DNA of 64,000 nucleotides. Origin: Luteipulveratus flavus (GTDB taxonomy: Bacteria > Actinomycetota > Actinomycetes > Actinomycetales > Dermatophilaceae). The notes under the pieces are model-generated. The model did no database searches, was not told the DNA's origin, and saw only the letters and a list, made by a program, of their open reading frames with translations. Shown here piece by piece: positions 1-6,667 of this stretch (the first letter of the stretch is position 1; the number at the start of each line of letters is the position of its first letter). Position numbers and translations under genes: made by a program. The DNA lies in the NCBI RefSeq assembly GCF_029080175.1, contig NZ_JARFJC010000022.1; one strand, given 5' to 3'.

Positions 1-663
1 AACGCCGACGGCTCGGGCGCACCGCCGCCCTCGACCGGACCCGGTACGCCGGGGATCGCCGGGGTGCACGCGTACACCTTCGACGAGAACGGTGGCACCA
101 CGGCCAAGGACAGTGTCGGCAGCGCGACCATGGCGCTGACCAACGCGACCTGGGTGCCGGGCGTGCGCGGCACGGCGGTCCACTTCGCCGGCAACGGCGA
201 GGGTGACACCGGGGCGTCGCTGGTGAAGACCGACGGCAGCTACAGCGTCTCGGCATGGGCCAAGCTGGACGTCGCCGACGGTGCGTTCCAGACGGTCGTC
301 AGCCAGGACACCGGCGAGGCGAGCGCGTTCTTCCTCCAGTACAGCGGCGCCGACCAGCGCTGGGCGATGAGCTTCGTCGGCCTGCGCGCGCTGTCGCCGA
401 CCAAGCCGGAGGTCGGCCGCTGGTACCACCTGACCGGTGTGCGTGACGCGACCGCGGGGACGCTGTCGCTGTACGTCGACGGTCAGAAGGTCGCCACTCA
501 GCAGGCCTGCACCGCGCCGGCCTCGAGCGGTCACACCGTGGTCGGCCGCGGCCAGTACGGCGGCCAGAAGGTCGACTACCTGCGCGGCGCGACCGACGAC
601 GTGCGGCTGTTCGACCGGGCGCTGACCGATGCGGAGGTGGCCCAGCTGGCTCAGCAGCGGTAA
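1..663 (+). CDS. LamG-domain (concanavalin A-like) protein, C-terminal part
   Basis: The frame is open from base 1 to a TAA at 661-663, so the gene begins upstream of the window; the GTG at 64 is internal. About 220 residues are visible. After a Gly/Pro-rich linker (residues 4-21) comes one LamG/laminin-G-like jelly-roll domain with the usual landmarks: a YTFDE opening, a SVSAWAKLD strand, GRWYHLTGVRD, LSLYVDGQKV and a closing DDVRLFDRALTDAEV. Such domains sit at the end of large secreted or wall-bound glycosidases and bind carbohydrate. The catalytic part, if any, lies outside the window, so the full function is unknown. A strong hairpin follows the stop. Confidence 0.85.
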   Translation, partial: NADGSGAPPPSTGPGTPGIAGVHAYTFDENGGTTAKDSVGSATMALTNATWVPGVRGTAVHFAGNGEGDTGASLVKTDGSYSVSAWAKLDVADGAFQTVVSQDTGEASAFFLQYSGADQRWAMSFVGLRALSPTKPEVGRWYHLTGVRDATAGTLSLYVDGQKVATQQACTAPASSGHTVVGRGQYGGQKVDYLRGATDDVRLFDRALTDAEVAQLAQQR

Positions 664-671
664 CCGCGAGA

Positions 672-715
672 ACGACGGATCCCCCGAGGCTCAGGGGCCT
701 CGGGGGATCCGTCGT
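672..715. terminator. Bidirectional terminator hairpin, left flank of the defence island
   Basis: A perfect 19-bp inverted repeat (672-690 with 697-715) with a TCAGGG loop lies between the LamG gene (plus strand) and hsdM (minus strand) and can serve both. A near copy with the same loop lies at 9492-9533 on the other side of the restriction island. Confidence 0.85.
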
Positions 716-725
716 GCGGGACTGG

Positions 726-2204
726 TCACTCGCGCAGCTGCGCCTCGAGCCCGGTTGCCACTGCCTCGAACTCGGCCAGAGCCGCGGTGAGGTCGTCCAC
801 GATCTCGCGAGCGATCACGTCGGGCGAGGGCAGGTTGTCCAGGTCTTCGAGAGAGTCGTCCTTGAGCCAGGTGATGTCGAGATTCGCCTTGTCGCGAGCC
901 ACGATCTCCTCGTACGTGAAGGACTTCCAGCGCTCCGACTCGGCCCGCGCTTCCCGGTTGCCGGGTGCGTACGCCGTGACGAAGTCGTCCAGGTCGGCTC
1001 GACGCAGCGGGTTCTGCTTGAGGGTGAAGTGCTTGTTGGTGCGCAGGTCGTAGACCCACAGCCTGTCGGTCCAGGGCTCTCCCGGACGGGCCACCTTCTT
1101 GTCGAAGAAGAGGACGTTGGCCTTCACGCCTTGGGCGTAGAAGATGCCGGTCGGCAGCCGCAGCACGGTGTGCAGGTCGAAGTCAGTGAGGAGCTTGCGT
1201 CGGATCGTCTCGCCGGCGCCGCCCTCGAAGAGGACGTTGTCGGGCAGGACCACGGCGGCGCGGCCGTTCGTGTCCAGGATCGTCATGATGTGCTGCACGA
1301 AGTTGAGCTGCTTGTTGCTCGTCGTGGCAGCGAAGTCCTGGCGCTCGATCTCGCGGTCTTCGCGGATCTCCCGTCCGTCCGCGCCCACCATCGTCAGCGA
1401 GGACTTCCGGCCGAACGGCGGGTTCGACAGCACGACCGACCAGCGCTGACCCGGGTCGGCGACCAGGGCGTCGCGGACGTCGATGAGCGCGTCCCCGTTG
1501 GAGGCGCCCATTCCGTGCAGGAGCAGGTTCATCGAGGCCAGGCGGGCGGTGCTGTCGACCAGCTCGAACCCGTACGCGAACGTGTCGCGCAGGTGGTCGC
1601 GCTGCTTCGGGGTCATGCTCTCTGCACCGGTCGAGGCGTTCTCGTGAGCGACCAGGAGGAAGCCGCCGGTCCCGCACGCGGGATCGACCACGCGATCTGC
1701 TGCGGTCGGGCGGACGACGTCGACGATCGCGTGGATCAGCGCACGCGGGGTGAAGTACTGGCCGGCGCCGGAACCCTTGTCGGACGCGCCCCGGGCGAGC
1801 AGCTGCTCGTACGCGTCTCCCTTGATGTCGGTACCGGTCGACGACCAGTGCTCCTTGCCGATGAGGTCGTGCACGAGTCGCTGCAGCTTGGCCGGGTCCT
1901 GAATTCGGTTCTGCGCTTTGCGGAAGATCGTGCCGATGACGCCCGGCTCGGCTGCCAATCCGACCAGCATGGTGGTGTAGGCGACTTCGAGGTCCATGCC
2001 CTTGGCGTCGAGCAACCGCTGCCAGGAGTACTTCTCCGGGAGGATCTGCTCGGGCGCGAGCCTGCGGTTCGCTCGCTCGTGCGCCATCTTGATGAACAGC
2101 AGGTAAGTCAGCTGCTCGGTGTACTCGATGACACCGACGCCGTCGTCGCGCAGCACGTCGCAGTAGGACCACAGCTTGTCCACCAGGCGGCGGGAGTCAG
2201 TCAT
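726..2204 (-). CDS. hsdM: Type I restriction-modification DNA methyltransferase HsdM
   Basis: N6-adenine methyltransferase subunit of a type I R-M system; with HsdS it methylates the host sites, and with HsdR it forms the restriction complex. The 492-residue protein has the N-terminal helical HsdM domain (VDKLWSYCDVLRDDG), the AdoMet-binding motif DPACGTGGF near residue 175 and the catalytic NPPF motif near residue 258, so it looks intact. The ATG at 2204 was chosen because an AAGGA Shine-Dalgarno lies 10 nt upstream and the start overlaps the stop of the PIN toxin gene by 8 nt. It is the last gene of the operon, separated from hsdS by four non-R-M genes, which is unusual since hsdM normally adjoins hsdS. 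Confidence 0.95.
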   Translation of the reverse strand: MTDSRRLVDKLWSYCDVLRDDGVGVIEYTEQLTYLLFIKMAHERANRRLAPEQILPEKYSWQRLLDAKGMDLEVAYTTMLVGLAAEPGVIGTIFRKAQNRIQDPAKLQRLVHDLIGKEHWSSTGTDIKGDAYEQLLARGASDKGSGAGQYFTPRALIHAIVDVVRPTAADRVVDPACGTGGFLLVAHENASTGAESMTPKQRDHLRDTFAYGFELVDSTARLASMNLLLHGMGASNGDALIDVRDALVADPGQRWSVVLSNPPFGRKSSLTMVGADGREIREDREIERQDFAATTSNKQLNFVQHIMTILDTNGRAAVVLPDNVLFEGGAGETIRRKLLTDFDLHTVLRLPTGIFYAQGVKANVLFFDKKVARPGEPWTDRLWVYDLRTNKHFTLKQNPLRRADLDDFVTAYAPGNREARAESERWKSFTYEEIVARDKANLDITWLKDDSLEDLDNLPSPDVIAREIVDDLTAALAEFEAVATGLEAQLRE

Positions 2205-2775
2205 CGAGATCGGTTCCTTGGGGTCGGCGCGGAAGATGGCGGCGGCACTCGTCCGCGAAGTCGGGTACGTCGGAGCGGACGAGCCGGGCGAGGATGTCGT
2301 CGACCGTCCTCGGCGGATCTGTGTACGCAGCTGACTGCTGCTGAAGGGCAGTGACAACCAGGCCAGGAGCGAGGTCGAGCTGGTTCAAGAGGAACTGGTC
2401 GGGGTGCAGCACCTCCACGCCCCAGGGCTCGAGGCTGTCGTCCGGAAAGTCTTTGAGATTGAAGGTGACGACGGTGTGGCACTCCGAGCGAATCGCTGCT
2501 GCGAGCACGTGCCGGTCCTTCGGATCATTGCTGAGGCCTGGCTCGAGGTCGCAGTAGTTCGACACGTCGGCGAACGGAAACGCCAGGCGCATCGCGCTGA
2601 TCCGATGCTCGACCTGTGCCTCGGTGGCTCCGAGCCGGCGCATCGTTCGCGCGACCTCGTCAAGGATCGTCGCCGACCATCGCACGCCGAACGCGCCGCG
2701 TTCGGCGATGCGCAGAACCGTGTCCGCCAGCGTCTGGGGAACCAGGACGCACGCGTCGAGAACTACCGTGAACAA
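2197..2775 (-). CDS. PIN-domain toxin (VapC-like ribonuclease)
   Basis: Predicted Mg-dependent ribonuclease, toxin of a type II toxin-antitoxin pair. The 192 residues carry the acidic PIN residues: Asp7 in VVLDACVLV, Glu40 in ILDEVARTM, and aspartates in NDPKDRHVLAAA and TFNLKDF. The length exceeds classical VapC (about 130 residues) and fits the longer PIN family with a C-terminal extension. No ATG is available; TTG at 2775 has a GAGG Shine-Dalgarno 9 nt upstream inside the end of the antitoxin gene. The gene lies 6 nt after the antitoxin and overlaps hsdM, so all three are probably co-transcribed. The cellular RNA target cannot be deduced. Confidence 0.85.
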   Translation of the reverse strand: MFTVVLDACVLVPQTLADTVLRIAERGAFGVRWSATILDEVARTMRRLGATEAQVEHRISAMRLAFPFADVSNYCDLEPGLSNDPKDRHVLAAAIRSECHTVVTFNLKDFPDDSLEPWGVEVLHPDQFLLNQLDLAPGLVVTALQQQSAAYTDPPRTVDDILARLVRSDVPDFADECRRHLPRRPQGTDLDD

Positions 2776-2781
2776 GCGGCT

Positions 2782-3273
2782 CTACCTCGTCGCCGGGGGC
2801 GGGCCGTCGAGCAGGTCGTAGAGGCCGTCTTCCTGCGCCTGCTGCTGCATGGCGTCCAAGGCGTCGGACCGTTGGACGCGCAACCGCTCCTGGTAGGCCA
2901 AGAGCTCGTCCAGCCGGATGCGGCGGTGCCGGCCGCGCATCTCGTACGCCAGGTCGCCGGCCTCAAGGCGCTTGATCAGCGTGGGACGGGAGACGTTGAG
3001 CAGGTCGGCCGCCTCCTGCGTCGTGAGCAGCCGCTGGCGGGGGATGACGCTGACCCCTTGCCCCTGAGCCAGTGCCTGCACGATCTGCGCCAGGAGGTCG
3101 GCGAGGCCAGGAGTGAGCTCGTGCCGAGTGTTGTCGGCGGTGACGAGCGCGGGCTGCGGCTCCACGCGAGCTCCTCTGCTGGACAGGGCGGCGACGAGGT
3201 CCAGCAGCCGGCCCTGCTCATCGGCTCCGGGTACGTAGGTCTCCGACTCGGCGAGTCGCGAGGGTGCACTCAT
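2782..3273 (-). CDS. Helix-turn-helix (excisionase-type) antitoxin of the PIN toxin
   Basis: 163-residue protein with a MerR/excisionase-like helix-turn-helix at about residues 86-128 (LTTQEAADLLNVSRPTLIKR, followed by a GRHRRIRLDELLAY wing). Proteins of this kind upstream of long PIN proteins act as antitoxin and autorepressor; that role is inferred from family and position. The ATG at 3273 has GAAGGAG 7 nt upstream. It is preceded by an 80-nt gap, one of only two real gaps within the island operon, which probably holds the promoter of the toxin-antitoxin unit. The acidic, Gln-rich C-terminus (MQQQAQEDGLYDLL) is the likely toxin-binding part. Confidence 0.82.
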   Translation of the reverse strand: MSAPSRLAESETYVPGADEQGRLLDLVAALSSRGARVEPQPALVTADNTRHELTPGLADLLAQIVQALAQGQGVSVIPRQRLLTTQEAADLLNVSRPTLIKRLEAGDLAYEMRGRHRRIRLDELLAYQERLRVQRSDALDAMQQQAQEDGLYDLLDGPPPATR

Positions 3274-3299
3274 GACCGCTCCTTCCGTGGCGTACCTCG

Positions 3300-3350
3300 A
3301 GTCTAAACGCAATATTCGAAAATGCGCGCGCCGCCGTGATCAGTGGTCAC
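3300..3350 (-). promoter_or_regulatory. Putative promoter/operator of the toxin-antitoxin pair
   Basis: Gap between the end of mrr and the antitoxin gene. It is AT-richer than its surroundings and, read on the minus strand, holds a TANNNT-type -10 (TAGACT, 3300-3305), adjoining TTCGAA and AATATT palindromes, and an imperfect 15-nt palindrome GTGATCAGTGGTCAC at 3336-3350. No good -35 is visible. Autoregulation by the HTH antitoxin here is inference. Confidence 0.35.
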
Positions 3351-3354
3351 AGGC

Positions 3355-4269
3355 TCACAGCCCCTCGAAGAAGTCCTCGTCGAGGCGGTAGAGGGTGACG
3401 GTCTGCTGAGCCTGGACGCCGACCTCGTGCGCGACCAGCAGCTCGGCCAGCCGGCGGCCGTCGATGAGCTCGATGCGGGCGTTGATCCGTTCGGCCTCCT
3501 GGATCGCACCCGAGGAGAACCGCGACGTCGTGATGAACACACCTCTGTCGCCTTGCTTTCCGAGCAGCGCGCCGGCGAACTCGTGGATGCGCGGTCGGTC
3601 TATGGTCCTGTCCTCGGCGTACCGCTTGGCCTGGACATAGATGCGGTCGAGGCCGAGCGGGTCCTGGCTGATGATGCCGTCGACACCCGCGTCGCCTGAC
3701 GCGCTCGTACGCTCGACGGACCCGGCGCGGCCGTACCCCATCCGTTCCAGGAGGCGGATGACGAGGTCCTCGAACCCGGTCGGGGTGAGCGCCAGCGCGG
3801 CTTGCAGCACCTCGCCCTCGACTGCGGCTCGGTTGGTGGCCAGCGCCTGCTCGACGAGGTCGCTCGGTGTCGCCTCCGCCGTCTCGTCGCCGCCGTCGGG
3901 CGTGCTCGTCGGCGTCTTGTCGCGGGTCCGGTCCCGGAACTCCAGGTACGCCGGGTACGCCTCCAGTGCCTTCATGTCGATCCGTGTCGCGTGGGCGGCC
4001 AGCGCGGCGCGGCCCTCGTCGGAGATGAGGACGTGCCCTCGCTTGGGGCGACTGACGAGACCGGCCTGGAACAGGTAGGTCAGCGCCCAGCCGACCCGGT
4101 TGTCGATGGTCCGTTGCCGACCGCTCGGCAGCATCGCGGCGCGTTCGGCCTCCGAGAGCTCGAACAGGTCGGCCATCGCGTCCTTGACGTCTCTGGACCG
4201 GTGCGTCTCGCCGTCGCCGAGATGCGCGAGCACCGGACGCATGAGGGTCTGGAAGTCAGGAATCGTCAT
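3355..4269 (-). CDS. mrr: Mrr-type restriction endonuclease
   Basis: Modification-dependent endonuclease of the Mrr family, predicted to cut foreign methylated DNA. The 304 residues comprise an N-terminal winged-helix Mrr_N domain (LMRPVLAHLGDGETHRSRDV, through SRPKRGHVLISDEGR), an acidic Thr/Pro-rich linker around 130-145, and a C-terminal PD-(D/E)xK domain. The catalytic signature GDAGVDGII near residue 193 and VQAKRY near 210 is complete. The ATG at 4269 has GGAAGGG 7 nt upstream and overlaps the 3' end of the abi gene by 14 nt, so the two are translationally coupled. Inside a methylating R-M operon its specificity must avoid the local HsdM mark; that is an inference worth testing. Confidence 0.92.
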   Translation of the reverse strand: MTIPDFQTLMRPVLAHLGDGETHRSRDVKDAMADLFELSEAERAAMLPSGRQRTIDNRVGWALTYLFQAGLVSRPKRGHVLISDEGRAALAAHATRIDMKALEAYPAYLEFRDRTRDKTPTSTPDGGDETAEATPSDLVEQALATNRAAVEGEVLQAALALTPTGFEDLVIRLLERMGYGRAGSVERTSASGDAGVDGIISQDPLGLDRIYVQAKRYAEDRTIDRPRIHEFAGALLGKQGDRGVFITTSRFSSGAIQEAERINARIELIDGRRLAELLVAHEVGVQAQQTVTLYRLDEDFFEGL

Positions 4270-5305
4270 GGCGCGGCCCTTCCATCCTGCTGTGTAGGCG
4301 CGTCTGGAGCGCGCCGCTCTCCTTGACCGGCCAGAAGCCGTCAGTCCACCAGTCCTCCGGGATGCCCGTGCCCACCCGAGAGACGTGCGGGTGTTCGTCG
4401 AGCAGGTCCCGAAGTCGAGCGCTCCACGTCGACCCCGGTGACACCGTGTGCAGCACCGTCTGCAACGACACGAGGACGGGGTAAAGGCGTTGTCTGCGCC
4501 AGCGATCTCGCTCGAAAAGTTCACGATCATCGAGCCACCGGACGTTGAGCGAACTGGGGATTGCCGGGTTGACCCCGAGCCCTCGGTTCCAGAGGCGGCC
4601 GTGGTGCGCACAGATGTTCCGTACGCGCTGGTAGCTGCGTAGCCATGACGTGAGCATCGGCTCGGTCAGTCCGATAGTGCGGGCGATGGCGGTCTTGTCC
4701 GATCGCCGCGAAAGGTTGTCGTAGACGCTGCGTAGCGCGCCGAGGCTGAGCTCTTCGAGTACGAGCCAGCTGGGTGGCCGCTTCGGGTCACCGTACTGGG
4801 TGACGTAGTGCTCCAGGGCTGAGACGAAGAAGGATGAGTCGGCAGGCCGCTCCGGGACACGTGCCAGCTGGTTGTCGACGAGGTTGTCGACGTCGTTGAG
4901 CAAGCGCGCATGTCGGTTTGGATGACGAAAGTGCGAGGCAGCCTCGTACCAGTGTGGGCCGCCGAGCCGACACATGTGGTCGCCGATGGCCGCTCTGGTG
5001 GCCACCTCGAATCGCTCGATCGCATCCATGACCAGCAACGTCAGCCGGCGGTCGAAGATGTAGAGGTTGAGGATCTCATCGAACGTCGTTCCCTCGCGCA
5101 GCACGTCCCGCGAGGCCTCGAAACTGCGAACGTAGGGCGAGAGCCGGTAGTAGCCGATGTGTCGCAGGTAGCGCATGCACCGCTCGCTGTCCTGGACGAC
5201 CAGGCCGCGCTCCTCCCAGCGAGAGAGCAGCGCTGCTTCGGTCAAAGCAGGCTTCGCGTACGTCGCGCCGCCACGTGCCCTTGATCGGCTCACGGCGCCG
5301 GCCAA
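4256..5305 (-). CDS. Abi_2 family abortive-infection protein with HEPN ribonuclease motif
   Basis: Member of the AbiD/AbiF (Abi_2) family, in which phage infection triggers RNA cleavage or growth arrest. The N-terminus shows KPALTEAALLSRWEERGL and the RYLRHIGYYRLSPYVRSFE block typical of the family; the HEPN motif R-x4-H occurs as RNICAHHGRLWNR near residue 230. The frame runs up to 5320 without an ATG. TTG at 5305 is favoured because GGGGGA sits 8 nt upstream; TTG 5320 and GTG 5293 are alternatives. That Shine-Dalgarno lies in one arm of a hairpin (5312-5348), so translation may be controlled. The gene is placed between hsdS and mrr and overlaps mrr. Confidence 0.88.
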   Translation of the reverse strand: MAGAVSRSRARGGATYAKPALTEAALLSRWEERGLVVQDSERCMRYLRHIGYYRLSPYVRSFEASRDVLREGTTFDEILNLYIFDRRLTLLVMDAIERFEVATRAAIGDHMCRLGGPHWYEAASHFRHPNRHARLLNDVDNLVDNQLARVPERPADSSFFVSALEHYVTQYGDPKRPPSWLVLEELSLGALRSVYDNLSRRSDKTAIARTIGLTEPMLTSWLRSYQRVRNICAHHGRLWNRGLGVNPAIPSSLNVRWLDDRELFERDRWRRQRLYPVLVSLQTVLHTVSPGSTWSARLRDLLDEHPHVSRVGTGIPEDWWTDGFWPVKESGALQTRLHSRMEGPRHDDS

Positions 5306-5311
5306 GAGAAA

Positions 5312-5348
5312 ATCCCCCAAGTGCGCATCGTGGAGAGGCGTGGGGGAT
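5312..5348 (-). promoter_or_regulatory. Leader hairpin masking the abi ribosome-binding site
   Basis: On the minus strand an 8-bp inverted repeat (5341-5348 pairing with 5312-5319) is followed at once by TTTT. It looks like a weak intrinsic terminator or attenuator, and its 3' arm contains the GGGGGA that would be the abi Shine-Dalgarno. Seen in the sequence; the regulatory role is inference. Confidence 0.4.
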
Positions 5349-5373
5349 GTGGTGCCTCAACCGTACAGCGTGA

Positions 5374-5388
5374 CGCGGACAGTCCGCG
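5374..5388. promoter_or_regulatory. Palindromic operator candidate upstream of abi
   Basis: A perfect 15-nt palindrome, CGCGGAC-A-GTCCGCG, lies in the 108-nt gap between hsdS and the abi start. It could be an operator for an internal promoter serving the embedded abi-mrr genes. No protein partner can be named. Confidence 0.3.
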
Positions 5389-5413
5389 AACGAACCGCCG
5401 AGTCAGACCGACG

Positions 5414-6667
5414 TCAGGCATGGGCGAGCTCCTCGATGACCTCGTCGTCGGTCCGGTGACCGGTCAGCCGCCCCGAGAACGCCGCCGCCAGCACCGCCCG
5501 ACGTAGCGCCGTCGAGCGCTGAGCAACGGCGTGAATCGCTGTGCCCAACGCTTCTGCATCGGCTCGGAGAGCGCTGAGGCGGCCGACGATCTCGTCCTGC
5601 TGATCAACGTCAACAACCGGCAACTCGATCGCCTCCAGCTGCTTCTGGTTGACCTTGTAGATACCAGCGGTCGTCCTCGCGGATTGTTCGATCTGCTTGC
5701 GAACCTCGTGTGAGTTCCAGACCAGGTCGAGATAGTCGGCGCGGAGAGCGCCTTGTTTCGGGCGGACGCGAATCGCTGTGTCTGGGAACGCGACAGGGTC
5801 TGGATGATTCCGCACCAGGGCGCCTCGCCCCACAAGTCGGATGCTGCCATTTCCACGCGCGATGAGGTAGTCGCCGTGCGCGACAAGGAAGCGCGACGCG
5901 TCGGAGGCCGTCCACGCGCCGCCCTTGCGCTCGTCCAGATCGACCCCAGCCGGCTTGAGGGCGGTCAGTCGGAGCACGGGGAATCCTCCGTCGAGCGTCG
6001 GTACCGAGCGCCCATTAGTCAGCCCGGTGGCCAAGAGAGCCTTGAGTGGCTGTCGCTCGATGACCCGGCCTGCCAGTAGCCGGCGGAGTGCGGCTTCTTG
6101 GAGCGTGCTCAGCCGCGTCGTAGCAGCGGACGCATAATCCGCGGCGGCGTCGAGGCGGGAGAGGTGGTCTTCGAGGATCTCCACGATCCGCCGCTGCTCA
6201 GCAAGATCGGGTAGCGGAAGCACGACTCGCTTCAGTTTCGTCACGCTGAGCGTATGGAGGCCGCTCGTGGAACTCGCGACTCGCGACAATCCGTCCCGGA
6301 TATCAGGAGAATTCCACACATAGCCTAGATACTTTGGGTCAAGCATTGGCCCTGGGCGGACCCTGATGAGATGGTTTTGATGAACCGTCTCACTTATCGA
6401 TCCGTCCCACAGGGCCGCGCGACCGATTTGCGCCGGGCTGCCATTTCCCTCGACAACAAGTAGGTCTCCACGCGCAAGTCTGTACTTTTCGAGTTCCCCA
6501 TCGAACAGTTCTATCGCATGCACGTCGCTGAGGTCCAAGCCGACGGGCGTTACATTCGCGACGCGTAAAAAGGGATAAGCGTTGCCCGCTGGCGCTCGCT
6601 TCGGCTGCTTCTGGATCCCACCTTGAATGGCGGCGACCTCTGCCAGCGGCACGTTACGCCAATTCAC
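5414..6667 (-). CDS. hsdS: Type I restriction-modification specificity subunit HsdS
   Basis: DNA-recognition subunit that sets the bipartite target for HsdM methylation and HsdR cleavage. The 417 residues show the usual two half-repeats: target-recognition domain 1 (about 1-150, with FLRVANV and NHLIRVRP) followed by a coiled conserved region (LAEQRRIVEILEDHLSRLDAA), then domain 2 (about 200-350, VLRLTAL and IRVRP) and a second conserved helix (DQQDEIVGRLSALRADAEAL). The GTG at 6667 has GGAG 8 nt upstream and overlaps the hsdR stop as GTGA. DNA of the first domain (roughly 6240-6620) is clearly AT-richer than the rest, as expected of a horizontally exchanged recognition domain. Confidence 0.95.
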   Translation of the reverse strand: MNWRNVPLAEVAAIQGGIQKQPKRAPAGNAYPFLRVANVTPVGLDLSDVHAIELFDGELEKYRLARGDLLVVEGNGSPAQIGRAALWDGSISETVHQNHLIRVRPGPMLDPKYLGYVWNSPDIRDGLSRVASSTSGLHTLSVTKLKRVVLPLPDLAEQRRIVEILEDHLSRLDAAADYASAATTRLSTLQEAALRRLLAGRVIERQPLKALLATGLTNGRSVPTLDGGFPVLRLTALKPAGVDLDERKGGAWTASDASRFLVAHGDYLIARGNGSIRLVGRGALVRNHPDPVAFPDTAIRVRPKQGALRADYLDLVWNSHEVRKQIEQSARTTAGIYKVNQKQLEAIELPVVDVDQQDEIVGRLSALRADAEALGTAIHAVAQRSTALRRAVLAAAFSGRLTGHRTDDEVIEELAHA

